This document shows, one piece after another, positions 44,498 to 55,600 of a stretch of DNA of 64,000 bases; position 1 is the stretch's first letter; each line of letters starts with the position of its first letter. A program made the position numbers and the translations under genes. The stretch comes from Pseudo-nitzschia pungens (taxonomy: Eukaryota; Bacillariophyta; Bacillariophyceae; Bacillariales; Bacillariaceae), in the NCBI GenBank assembly GCA_037355855.1, contig CM074763.1, positions 310,001 through 374,000 of the forward strand. Reading direction: 5' to 3'. The notes under the pieces are model-generated. The model was not told the origin of the DNA and did no database searches. It saw nothing but the letters and a program-made list of their open reading frames with translations.

Positions 44498-46219
44498 TCA
44501 TCTGTTGCGCGTTTTCAGGTCACTTGTAGCGTTTTGGAAGCAAGCGTCAAACACAAGTGTCACGGTCTTCTGCGATGCCCGTTGCGAATCCCGCGGACCT
44601 TCGCCACCTCCGAATTCTTCGTTCGGACGGGGACATCCCTGCAACCGAATCAATACGTGTCCCGAAGATCGCGAACCGTATTGCGGAAGAAACTCGACCA
44701 CCGGAAACGGACGAACCCCGCGGGACGTCTGTCGTCCCTTGGCTGCCCCATCGTCGGAGGATTCGAGTGCCGCCGTTGGGTTGGTTTCCTGGAGGGGCCG
44801 AAGGTCAAAGTAGGCTCCCTCTAGGACGTCCACGTTCCACCGCGGCTGGGCGTGCGGAAACGACGACGACGACGACGACGACGGAGACGAGAGGGCATCG
44901 GCATCGGCATCGGCATCGGCGTCTTCGTCGATCTCGGCTCGGCTACGGCGTGGCGATGCCGATTGGTTCGTGCGGTTTGGGCTTGCCGCGGCGCTTGCAT
45001 CGTCTCGCGACGGCGAGGGTTCCAGTACCAGTCCCAGGCACTTGGCGATTCGTTCCTATTCGCAACGTGCGGGCGAACGAATGGAAGACGACGACAAAAC
45101 ACAAAACGCTCCGGGTGAGTTGCAATGGCGTTGGCGTGGCAAAATACGACACACGAAAGTCCTCGCGGTGATCGAGCACGCAAAAGGAAGGAAATCGGTG
45201 CATGGAACAAACCCCAAACCCGACTCAACACAACGCAACACAACACAACTCGACCGAACTCGACTCACCATGACCGTAAGATACAACGCCAGGTTGTAGT
45301 CCCAATCCGTCCGATCACTCTCGCTCGCCGACGGCGGCGGCAGGCACGCATTCGTGCCGTCCCGGCGGCGCACCCTCACGTGGGAAGGGGTCTTGCGGGC
45401 GTGGTTGCTCCGGGGGTGCACATCGTCGTAGTTGTGGAAGGAGCACTCCACCGTTTCCGGTCCGTAGTGCCCCAGCAGGGCACCGCCCAGGTCGACGCAG
45501 TGCTGGAAGAGTGCCGGGGGGACCCCGTGGCCCTCCAGGAGCACCGGCGCCGTTCCCAGCCCCCGGGCTGCCTCCACGAATTCCCGCTTGCCCCTCAGGA
45601 GGCGCCGCGCGGCGTCGGTGCCGCTGATGCTCTTGCCGCCGACCTTTGCGTGAACGGACAGCTTGGTGGACCCTTTGCAATAGGCCAGCGGATCCAGCAG
45701 CGCCGCGGCATTGACGGACCGCAGGACCGAAGTGGCATCGCCATCGCCATCGCCATCGGCAGCAACAGCAACAGCAACAGCGACAGCCGATGATTTCCCC
45801 TGTGCGGAGCGGGAGTTTCGATCCAGAGAGGATGCTGCCGATCGCACGGAGTAAGCGTATTGGGACGATTGCACCAGCGAGGGAGAACGATCCTGTTTTT
45901 TTCGCCGGTATTGGTTGCGTTGTGGTCTCCCTTCGTCTCGCTGGTTCCGGTGTTTCGGCCCACGTTGTTGTGATGTTTGTGATTGGTTTCCTTTTTGTTC
46001 TTGATGCGAATAGCGATTGAGGCGGCGAGATTCTTTCTGTGCCTCGTGTCCCGTCGAGGGAGGTTCTCCGGACGACGAAAGGCAGCGCCGACGTAGCGAG
46101 GCATTCACTCCCACAAGGTTTTCGGCAACGAGATCATACCAGGAACCCAGTGGATTGGACACCCCTGCAGCGTGAAAAGCAGCTCGGCACGGACGACTGC
46201 TTCGTGGAATCCATGCCAT
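44498..46219 (-). CDS. Uncharacterised protein, possibly 2-oxoglutarate/isopenicillin-synthase-like
   Basis: Two exons on the minus strand, 46219-45269 and 45055-44498 (intron GTGAGT...AATAG), give 502 residues from the ATG at 46219. The N-terminus is Ser/Arg-rich and could be an organelle transit sequence. The middle has REFVEAARGLGTAPVLLEGHGVP followed by HCVDLGGALLGHYG, which is reminiscent of the DIOX_N region of non-haem iron oxygenases (small residue, His-Gly-Val). The C-terminal half has WNVDVLEGAYFDLRPL and ends in VTLVFDACFQ. I do not see a clear HxD...H iron triad, so activity is uncertain. GCATCG-type codon repeats encode an Asp/Ala run near 44890-44925. Confidence 0.6.
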
Positions 46220-46786
46220 GGTAATGCCGTATGCGTATTCGTTAGAAGCGGTACTTTCTCTCGAGATTGTTTGGTAACGCGTTCCTGTGTTAGTTGCTCG
46301 AGTCACCGAAGCTATCGACCGATCCGAGGATTCACTATCGAATACAAAAGACAGATGAAAGGACACGGCACAGCTCGCTAATATATATTGCAGGGATCAG
46401 AGAGAGATCATGTAATGAATGCATGCAATGCACAGCGGAGCATGATCTCAAAAGTGCCGCACGTACCGCACTTCATTGCGAACTGTGAAGTCTGTAGTCT
46501 CGTAACATCACATAAATACCTTCCGAGAATGTGTGTTTGCGCGTGCGTGTACCACGGGTACAGTACCGTCCAGCAGGGTGGCACTTTGTTCGCTATGAGT
46601 GTCGGAGGTACTCGTACAGCTTGCAGCTTTGGTTGTGACACAATGACAACTTTACAAGCTTGCATCAGACTTGTCTTTAGCCGATGCATGAAGTAGTAAT
46701 ACATCTCAAAAAACACCTGTATGAAGGAAGAAATAGTTGACAAACATTACTCCTCTGCAACAGATTCGATGTGCCAGGACTTCAGA

Positions 46787-46840
46787 CTATTAGTACTAGT
46801 AGTACTAATACTACTAGTAGTACTAGTAGTAGTAGTACTA
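46787..46840. repeat. TACTAGTA word cluster with hairpin potential
   Basis: Overlapping TAGTACTAG and TAGTAGTACTA words form near-perfect inverted copies of each other around TACTAATACTA. Confidence 0.75.
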
Positions 46841-47603
46841 CACCGGTCATCATGTATTCTTGTAACAAGAAGTACTGCTGCTGCCAGCACCACCAGCATG
46901 ATAGTACTACTACTAGTAATGCCACGAGCAATCAACTCGAAGAAGGACAAGATTAGATCATGATGGTGCCGTGCCGAAGAACACTTGTTGTGGAATTCTT
47001 AGTATCATCTCAAATTGCTCTCTGCGGATTCCTCAGTTTGGCTAAATTCCGAAGCAGTCAACTGTTTGCTGAACCTCCTGCAAACTATTACTACTATGGA
47101 CAGCGACAAACGTAACAAGTGCTGGCAAAGATCTTAATACTACTAGTACTAGTACTAGTAGTAATTATTCGAACTGTCAAGGTGGGATTTGTGGGGGCAA
47201 CAACTGCTACTTCAGACACGGGCCGTTGTATGCGAGAGATGTAACAAATATTGTCAAAGCAATAAGAGTACTACTAGTACTAGTAGTACTATTACCAGCA
47301 GCACTACTACTGCAAGCATGATGATCGCAAAAAGTTTCTTCTACTTTCACAAAGAAATAGTTGAACTGAATGAGTTCTGATGCCTACTAGTGCTGATGCC
47401 CAAAACCAATCAGCAGGACCCAGCAGAAGGTAGTTAGTAGCTAGGACTCCTGGTCCAATGCCACCAGGAGTCACGACATCATCCTCCTACTAGTACTAGT
47501 ACTACTAGCCAGCAGTGTCATAAACATAATTCTTACCGTTGTTGCTATTAGGGCAATCAGCACACGGCCATTGGCAGTTATGAGGAATTTCTAGAACAAT
47601 TGT

Positions 47604-47894
47604 ATGAAAAAATACTCTATCGTAACCACTCAGGATTTTGATTTTTTGTTGTTGCTCGTCTTATTTTCACATTTCATCCCAGCAATCAATGCTGTGAAAG
47701 GTCATGATGAACGTGAAACTTTAACGACACACTTTGACGGCATACGTTCTAGTACTTTCACGACACATTTTGTTTCCGTTCCAACCGATCAGTCCATCAT
47801 AATTGCGTCTACTCCATTAAAAATTGACCGGATGAAGATATTAATTCTGATTGTCACGGGGATGATGCCCAACAATCGCTTTCATATGGAATGA
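47604..47894 (+). CDS. Possible small secreted protein, unrecognised
   Basis: A 96-residue frame from an ATG, with a hydrophobic stretch FLLLLVLFSHFIPAINA at about residues 14-30 that could act as a signal peptide. The rest is unremarkable, with no cysteine pattern and no neighbours in support. It may be chance in an AT-rich spacer. Confidence 0.2.
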   Translation: MKKYSIVTTQDFDFLLLLVLFSHFIPAINAVKGHDERETLTTHFDGIRSSTFTTHFVSVPTDQSIIIASTPLKIDRMKILILIVTGMMPNNRFHME

Positions 47895-48468
47895 CAAAGG
47901 TTATGGTTCTTAATGCAACGCAGATAATTTCTTTGTTGGTATTTCACAGGACAACGATCGTTGTGCTGTTTCCACAAAATGCTTTTAAGGAGAAGATATT
48001 GTCGTTCAACTATTACTGTATTTACTTACGCGCGAGCTATGCCATGACTGCCGTAATATTTCTTCACATTTCGATCTCGCGGATTGATTGCCTTGGGAGG
48101 TTAAGTTTCTCGCGAAAATTCGTAGTGAAGTGGGCAACTGGCGGAACAAAAGTCGACAAAAAGAAGAAACTCCCAAGACTTAGGTATACCGCCGTTTGCA
48201 GTCTTGATCTATGCGAGCGGTCCATTTTGAATCGTCTCGGGATTAATGATCGACTCGCGGAACAGCGATCCAGCCAAGAATGACATACAATATGCATGAA
48301 TTGCAATGTTTTCCGTCAATCGCATCTCCACAGCATTTCCCAAACGCAGAATCCATCATGGCAGTCATTGGTTGCTCGTGTTCGCGGAGTAAGCAGGGTC
48401 TCTCATTTCGGTTCGTGCTGTCACCGCTATTTCTCCGACGACCATCGTGGCTTTGCCATGTTCAAAGC

Positions 48469-49968
48469 TCACTCCGGTCGTCGCGGAAGCGTATACTTCA
48501 TGGTCTTCCAGATTTTCGAGTCTTTCAACACGGCTTCCGCAAAGTCGAGGTCGTCGGTAGTCATGCCCGTGATGCGGTGATCGTCCGCAAAATGACCGGC
48601 GTGTTTTTTCATTGCACCCAAAAGTCCGGTGCGTTCCTTCCCGTGTATGTTGTCGACATTCTTTCCGCTTCCACCGATGGCCGAATCGAGTGACATTTCG
48701 AGCTTCTCGTCGCCAACGTATTCGAACGCGCGGGAATCTTCCGTGACGTCGTCTTCGTTTGCGCACTCGCAAATCGCTTTCAGGGTTTCGTGGGGATAAA
48801 ACACCAGGTCTTCCAGACGAATCATCAGCCGAGGAAAATCCGCCTCGTAGTAATCGCTGTACCAATCCGCCCACATGTGAGCCAATGAGTCGTGCTTGCG
48901 GTTCTCAGAGTGATATTTGACCCACACCGGAACAACTTTCTTGTCGAGAGTGAAATTGGCCTTGTTAAGGACGTTGTCGATCCTCCAAGCGTCGTTGTAA
49001 CGTTTCCTGATTGCACTCCTGGACGCATTGAACCATTCCCTTTCCACGTGATTGGGCACAAAATTTGGACAGTGATCGGGAACAATGTGGTACCAGTGGG
49101 TGGAGTAGCGGACCCTGCACATGGACTGCCACCAGGTGTAGGGATCTCGCACCACCACAATTGGAAGAACGTTTTTGTTGTATTCCAAGAGATGAGCCGG
49201 CATGGGCGGATGCTTTAGCAGGCCAGTGATAGGATCCTTTTTGTCTTCGTTTTCATTTTTGATGCTGTGGCTGATGTCCGTGTTGTGCACCAGGCGAAAG
49301 TTGGCAGATTGATGCTTGCCCCAGGGGACTTGGAATAGAACATTGGGATTTTTCGCTTTCTTTTTTGCATTTGGTTTGAAACGGCCCATGCAGTTGTTGT
49401 CGAGAATGTCAAATAGAAAGTGGGTCCCCGAGCTGAAGGGACCGGCAACCCCAAGTTTTCGCTTCTTGGCCGGGACTTTGGATCGGTAGACAGAGCACGT
49501 GTCGAGACCATGAACAACAGGGCCGTTGTCACCGAACTTCTCGACGACCTGGTCCCACGTTGGCAAGAGCGAAAGTTCTTCCTCCGTCAGCTGCGCAGCA
49601 CTGTCGATCCCAACGTGACGTAGAATCCTGAGCAACTTCTCGTCTATCTTGTAATCCGTTTGACCCGGGATCTTGCCATCCGTTTGATCCGTGCTTTCCC
49701 CACTAGTCGACTTCGAATCGGCATCACCACCACCATCATCATCGTTGTTGTTCTTTTCTTTTTCGGCTGCTTTGCGATGCCCGACGGGTGTGTGGCTACC
49801 GCCCCTATTTTCTATGCTTTTGACGTGTTCGACCATCATAGACATGTTAACAAGGATCAGAACGGACGCCATCAAGGCAACCACCACCAGTACTATCCGT
49901 TCGAAACTGATCCCTCTTTTTTTGGTTCGGGGTCGTCTCATAGGGGCACCATGATGAGTGCCTTTCAT
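48469..49968 (-). CDS. Golgi-type II membrane sulfotransferase-like protein
   Basis: A single exon of 499 residues from the ATG at 49968. A short basic cytosolic tail (RRPRTKKRG) precedes one membrane span (about 24-46, RIVLVVVALMASVLILVNM), then an Asn/Asp/Ser-rich stem. The lumenal domain has GVAGPFSSGTHFLFDIL (about 172-188), fitting the 5'-phosphosulfate-binding loop of PAPS-dependent sulfotransferases. VVVRDPYTWWQSMCRV (about 270-285) fits the 3'-phosphate site with its Arg. The topology matches Golgi carbohydrate sulfotransferases, which add sulfate to glycans. The acceptor is unknown; sulfated cell-wall polysaccharides would be reasonable targets. Confidence 0.8.
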   Translation of the reverse strand: MKGTHHGAPMRRPRTKKRGISFERIVLVVVALMASVLILVNMSMMVEHVKSIENRGGSHTPVGHRKAAEKEKNNNDDDGGGDADSKSTSGESTDQTDGKIPGQTDYKIDEKLLRILRHVGIDSAAQLTEEELSLLPTWDQVVEKFGDNGPVVHGLDTCSVYRSKVPAKKRKLGVAGPFSSGTHFLFDILDNNCMGRFKPNAKKKAKNPNVLFQVPWGKHQSANFRLVHNTDISHSIKNENEDKKDPITGLLKHPPMPAHLLEYNKNVLPIVVVRDPYTWWQSMCRVRYSTHWYHIVPDHCPNFVPNHVEREWFNASRSAIRKRYNDAWRIDNVLNKANFTLDKKVVPVWVKYHSENRKHDSLAHMWADWYSDYYEADFPRLMIRLEDLVFYPHETLKAICECANEDDVTEDSRAFEYVGDEKLEMSLDSAIGGSGKNVDNIHGKERTGLLGAMKKHAGHFADDHRITGMTTDDLDFAEAVLKDSKIWKTMKYTLPRRPE

Positions 49969-51120
49969 CTTAACCCAGTAGAGAATCGACGGTTATTCAC
50001 TTCGCTCGTCCGCAATCCGTTCAATTGAGAGTTCTCGGGTTCTGAGTATGAGTACGATCCTAAATCGGCCGTCGAAAAAGGATTTGTATCGCTTAGTGAC
50101 GAGTGACTCGAACCAGACAAAATCAAGTTGGAAGGGGGTCTATCTCAAGGTTTGTGGTGGTGTTGAGGGGCACCGGTATCAGCGATAAATCGAAAGTATT
50201 CGATGCATGCTCATACGGTGATCATGGGGTCACCGCTGTTATCCACCAATACGGTAACCTTAGTGCTTCCGTTCTGGGTACAAGTACGATTTTCTTGCTC
50301 CACCGATGGATGGATTACAGAACTCTGCCTGTCGCCAGACTATCGGAAAAAGTACGTGCGAGTGGAAGAAGAAAGGTTAACGGTAAGATATGCACAAAAT
50401 GTACAACTGCAAAGTTTTTTGGTCCGTTGGCCCAACGGCAATATGGACTGCGCGCCAATCAACAGTCTCGAGTGCACTCGACGTCATAATATTATGTCGT
50501 AGGACTCTAGATAGAGCAGACAGTCATTCATACTCATACTAAACAATCAAAGTACCGGTACGTGGTACTTGTACATACTGAACACCAAACACAGAACTAA
50601 ACAACTCAACTTTCAACCCTGCAAAGCAACGGAAAATAATAACATTACCGGTAAGATTATCACTTTTTACAAAAAGAAGAATATGATTCATAAAGTTACT
50701 TCTTCAACGATTTTTAATTCCAATCAACAAACACACTTTTGTTCCTAGAAACCCTGAGCTTTACGTTCCGAAGCATGGACGGATTGATTCACTTTGGGCA
50801 CCCCACGGACGTGGTGTTGTTCCTGTTGCGATCCAAGATCATGTCAGCAGCAGAGGATCATGCTGGTGGTGGTGTCAGCCAGCAATTAGTAGTCCTAGAT
50901 GCAATTCCACATAGTACTTCGTTGGTTGATGCAAAACAGATTGCAGTATGCAGGTGTCTTTAGAGAAGTCTTTACGTGTAGTCTATTTGACTCTATCGAG
51001 TGTAGTAGTGTGCCACTCTTCTTGTCGGTTTGAATTGGTTTTGGTTCGAGGAATGTGTCGTCATCAATGTGTCCTTTTCTCACTGATTGTGCAGGATACA
51101 CTTCGAGACGAATACTGTCA
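49969..51120. other. Spacer
   Basis: No gene supported. It contains CGGTAACC, TTACCGGTAAG and GGTACGTGGTAC words at 50250-50290, 50560-50575 and 50645-50660. Confidence 0.45.
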
Positions 51121-51510
51121 TTATGACTCGCTGGTGATACATAACCCACATGTGTCGCCCCTAGCTACGTGATCCCCAAAGGCTTCCATCTCCGTACAGA
51201 TCTGGACGAAACTCCCCGCCCGCGCGTGACAAACCGCGATCCTGTGGCTTCCATCGGTACAAGGGACCGTGCATTGCTCGTCTGAATCATCGGCGGAGGT
51301 TTCGCTCTGTTGTCGATCGAAGGCTTGTGTCGTTGAAACAGAGGACTGTGTTGCTTCCTCACTTGCTTGACTATCGTAGACATCGAGAGGTTCGGGTGCG
51401 AGTTGCCGTTCCGAGGCTCGTCCCAATCTGGCTTCCGCGGGGCACCCGACCAAAATGCCAACTACAAGTGTGACAGATACTAAATTGAAAACTGAAGAAC
51501 AACGGTTCAT
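51121..51510 (-). CDS. Small secreted cysteine protein with a CH...HxxxGDxxGxC motif
   Basis: 129 residues from the ATG at 51510. Residues 1-27 form a signal peptide (SVTLVVGILVGCPAEA). A Ser/Gln/Asp-rich linker follows, then a C-terminal module with CTVPCTDGSHRIAVCHARAG, FVQICTEM and DHVARGDTCGLC. The Cys-His ... His-x3-Gly-Asp-x2-Gly-x-Cys pattern resembles a small domain seen in secreted bacterial and algal proteins, with cysteines for disulfides or metal. Function is not known. It stands alone between spacers. Confidence 0.6.
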   Translation of the reverse strand: MNRCSSVFNLVSVTLVVGILVGCPAEARLGRASERQLAPEPLDVYDSQASEEATQSSVSTTQAFDRQQSETSADDSDEQCTVPCTDGSHRIAVCHARAGSFVQICTEMEAFGDHVARGDTCGLCITSES

Positions 51511-52693
51511 GGTGAAATATTGAGATTGAGTTCAAGTACACGTAGTACGTGCGCTCCTGGTTGTTGATTGAGAAGTTAGAATGTGGTGAAGCAATGTTGT
51601 GGAAAATAATGAAACTCCGATAGAGCCTTCATCTTCGTCCGATAGTGTTTCCTATGTTTCCGTTTCGTCTTCTTTTCGACAAAAACTTCTACACGTACTT
51701 GTGAAGTACCAATGAATGAACTAGGACTATCTACCATTTGAGTAGAAGAACACAATCGAACCTGAGAAGAACCATTATTTATCAGCTATTTGAGCATAGG
51801 TTCCGAACCGGGTAACATTACGATCAAAGAATGAATGACCCATTGATAAAAAATACTACTACGTACTTACTTTGTACACAACGTAAAATACGACAATATC
51901 TGAGGCAATCTCGTAATGAGGCCCGGATGTACATAAGGTTACCACATGGGTCGAATACTGAAACAGGTATTTTGTATTGCACCCAAAGATCCAAGCGAAA
52001 ACTTAAAAATCTGTTTCCGGTATTGAATGAAAAGGTCACGCAACGCATCGAAACATTTCGGAACACGAAATCGCTTTTTCCTAAAGATGTCATCATCCAT
52101 TCAAAATCACTCCCTTGGCGTCTTCGATGACATTCACAACATACTAAGGGCATAGGCATCGATCGTATTCTGCGAATAAAGGAGAATAAAAACACATCAC
52201 GCTACACACTTCCTAAACATATCACGACAGAATGACTCCGAACCTTTATTACAGCCAGGATTCTCTTAATACCAAAAACAAAAAGGATCGGAAAGCGTTT
52301 AAACCTTTGACTACGACCACCGCTTATGCATAATATGACGGAACGAAGTCGAAAAGGTGGCAAAATCGTCGTGGCATTGGTAGCGCTAACAAACGGTATT
52401 GAATAGTTTTCGTTTAGAGTATCGCTCACACAAAATTCCAATTCACAACCGGAATCGATTTCAGAAATAAAACTGCACAACGTAATTTGTCTCAAGCTAC
52501 GACAAGGATCTCCTCTAAAATCGAATCGAGTTATCGAAAAGCGCAGAGATCCTTAACCTACTGTTACGGTACAGCATCCGTCAAACAATACTACTGTAAT
52601 AATCCAAGACAGAATCACAACTCGGTACATCCCATATATTTGCGGAGAAAATTGACGAAGAGCGACGCACAATTCTTTAGAAAGCATCAAACA
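51511..52693. other. Spacer and leader of the CEMIP-like gene
   Basis: No gene supported. The frame upstream of 52694 is open from about 52490 but lacks a convincing start or motif and is probably leader. Confidence 0.45.
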
Positions 52694-55600
52694 ATGCTCA
52701 ACTTCGTGCGCCTCGTTTTGGTGTCTTCCATCTTTCCTTTGGTTGCATCGAGCGTACCAGAAACAATGCTTTTTCAACCCCTTGAATGCAATAATGACCT
52801 CGTCAACCTACAGGGATGCGGTTCCTGGAAAGAAACATTTGGTGACGCTTCTACTCATTCAGAAGAAATCACCATCAAGTGCGGAACGTGTATCAATCTG
52901 GACGTTAGCGGGAAAGAATTGTCACTGGCTGGGGGATTGAATGTTATTGGCAAGCTGGTGATCTCAAACCCCATCGATATCGAGACACCTTTCGTTATTG
53001 TTCAGGGCGAACTGCAACTCAACTCCAACAAAATCTGGGACGGAACTCAAGACATCACGATCACTCTCACAGGGACCGCCTCGACAACCTTTGTCCCGGC
53101 CGATAACAATGCATCCAGATGCTGGGGAAAGCCCTGCTCGGTAGGAAAGAAACCAGTTGTTGTCGCAGGGGGAAGACTGCAGGTCGATGGGCTACCTTCT
53201 TCCGATTATGAGACTCCAACCTGGGTGCATATCCAAGAGACCATGGCTGATGATTCCGGGTCAAGCTCAACTGTAGCTCCGATCGAGCCATACCCCGGGG
53301 TTGTCGATCTTGCGGAATGTTCTGATGATGGCAAAATCATCGACGAGCATTTTTCAAGTCCGTCGAAACCTGCCTCTGCATTCTATCATGTAGATACCAG
53401 CCTTGGAAGTAACTTCGAATATACGAAAAACTCTCTCAAGGTGTATAATCGTGGGGATAAGTCGCACGGTCCCGTTTTCGATTTGCTGCTTGCCACCAAA
53501 TGTATCAAGCCAAATGTCCGATACCAAGTGAATGCTCGCGTGAAAATGTATCGGGAAGAGGTTGGTGCCGACCAGATTCAAGACTCAGATTGTGCATCGG
53601 ATGGCTCCGGGTGTCTCGATATTGTGTTCGAATGGAAGCGAGCGAGCGGGTCGGTAGACAGGAGGTATCCCTACCACGAGGAGGAGAGCTATAAGTGGCG
53701 ATACGGTGACGAGGTACGTGTCAGACAGAACACGAAACAAAAACTTTCTTTCTTTGGTCAAGAACAATATTCTCATGGAACAGCTATTTTGCTTGCACAT
53801 CTCGCTATTTATAGATTATTGTTGCCGAAACGATGGTTTTTACAGAAGACATGTTGGATCCTTCCAACATTTACAGTGTCTTCCATTTTTACGGCCCCAA
53901 GAAAGGTGTCGTGATCGAGGTTTATGAGTTTGAATTCAAGTTGGCCTCTGAAGCTGCCTACAGAAAACTTGGTGATGTTTGCGGCGATCTCGCCCTTCCT
54001 AACGGTGATGCAGAAATGGACCCACTGAGTCCATTCCCGTACAAAGCGAATGCATACTATACCAATGTTTTCGTCACTCAGGACGAGGACAACCTGAGCA
54101 ATCACTACTTCAAAATTTCTGGACGCGGAAATTCACACCATGGCGGTCTTCGCTGGAATACAGGCGTGGGATGCATTACGGCAAATGGTGTATACCGAGT
54201 GAAGGTGGATTATCGACTCCACCCCAATGAACAGCGTCCTAATCCCGAGAAATTTGGTTTCAGAGTGCGCTTGAATGTGAAACGCAAAGATAATAAATGG
54301 AATGGGTTTGAAATGGTTAGATGTGGTGATCCCGAAGACGACACCAATGTCTGGCAGACTTGTGACAAGGTATATACAGTTCCGGACGACGTTGTGAAAG
54401 AAGGTGACTTGGAGTATGAGATTGTTTTTGAGGCCGAGAGGTACATCGATTATGATGTCGACAACATAAGCATTGTTCAAACTACAGGACCAGTGAACGC
54501 AATCAAGGTTGACGACTCAGTGAGTGGAAAGTGGGGAGTTGGAGCTGAAGTTTTGATCACTTCCCACACAAACAGATGGGACGCGGAACAAGTCCGACGG
54601 ATTACGAAGATTGATACATCTGCGGAACCAGGCTTTGTTAACATTGTACTGAACGAAACCATCAAGGCTCCGACCACCATGGCAGATGATAGTAGATACG
54701 CCACAGAGGTTGCAATCTTATCTCGGAACATCAAAATTCAGGGAGCCGAAGATGATCCAGACCCATTGCATGGGGGTCATGTAATGATTTTTCATACTCC
54801 GGGAGGTGGGCAGGATATTGTTGGCCTTGAAGTAACCAACATGGGACAGGCTGGTAATCTTGGTCGTTACGTAAGTTCTCGTTCTCGTTTTCGTTTTGTT
54901 TTTGTTCCCCTCAAAGAAATTCTACAAGTATTAAGTTCAGTTCGCTCAGTTGCTTCGTCCTGTATTGTTGATTTATAGCCTCTTCACTTTCATGTATGCG
55001 GAAATGTTAAGGGATCAAGAATTGCAAAAAATCTCATTCGCGATACAAACCAGCGTTGCGCAGTAGTCCATGGAACAGACAACTTATTAGTCGATAACAA
55101 CGTTGCGTATGACACCTTTGGACACTGCTTTATGGTCGAAGATGGATTTGAGAGATTCAACACGTTTTCAAATAATCTTGGTGCAAGGACAAAACGAGCT
55201 ACACAGATTATTCCGAATCAATCATCAATGAATAATGGTGACGAAACAGATAGAAACGCTGCCACCTTCTGGATCACCAATCCTATGAATTATTTCGAGA
55301 ATAATGTGGCAGCCGGTGGTCAGTTTTCAGGTTTTTGGTTCGAACTTAGGAACAGACCCAGAGGTAAACTGGCCCATCTATTTCAAGGGAGGGAATGGAG
55401 TCTTCGTCAAATGTCTCTTGGGTCGTTCAAGGGAAATGTTGCACATTCTTATGACTCAGCTGGCATTAGAACGTATCCTAGTGGATATGTGCCTGACAAC
55501 GCGGCCGTCTTCGAAGACAGCAGGATCTATAGGAACGACGCAAGTGGTATGTTTATCCACAATAGTCGAAACATTACTTTGACTAGATTTCACTTTGCTG

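Larger units (their letters stand above)
46220..48468. other. Long spacer with TACTAGTA clusters
   Basis: Clusters of TACTAGTAGTA words lie at 46787-46840, 46905-46920, 47138-47165, 47265-47300 and 47490-47512. Otherwise AT-rich. The only candidate gene is a short ORF at 47604. Confidence 0.45.
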
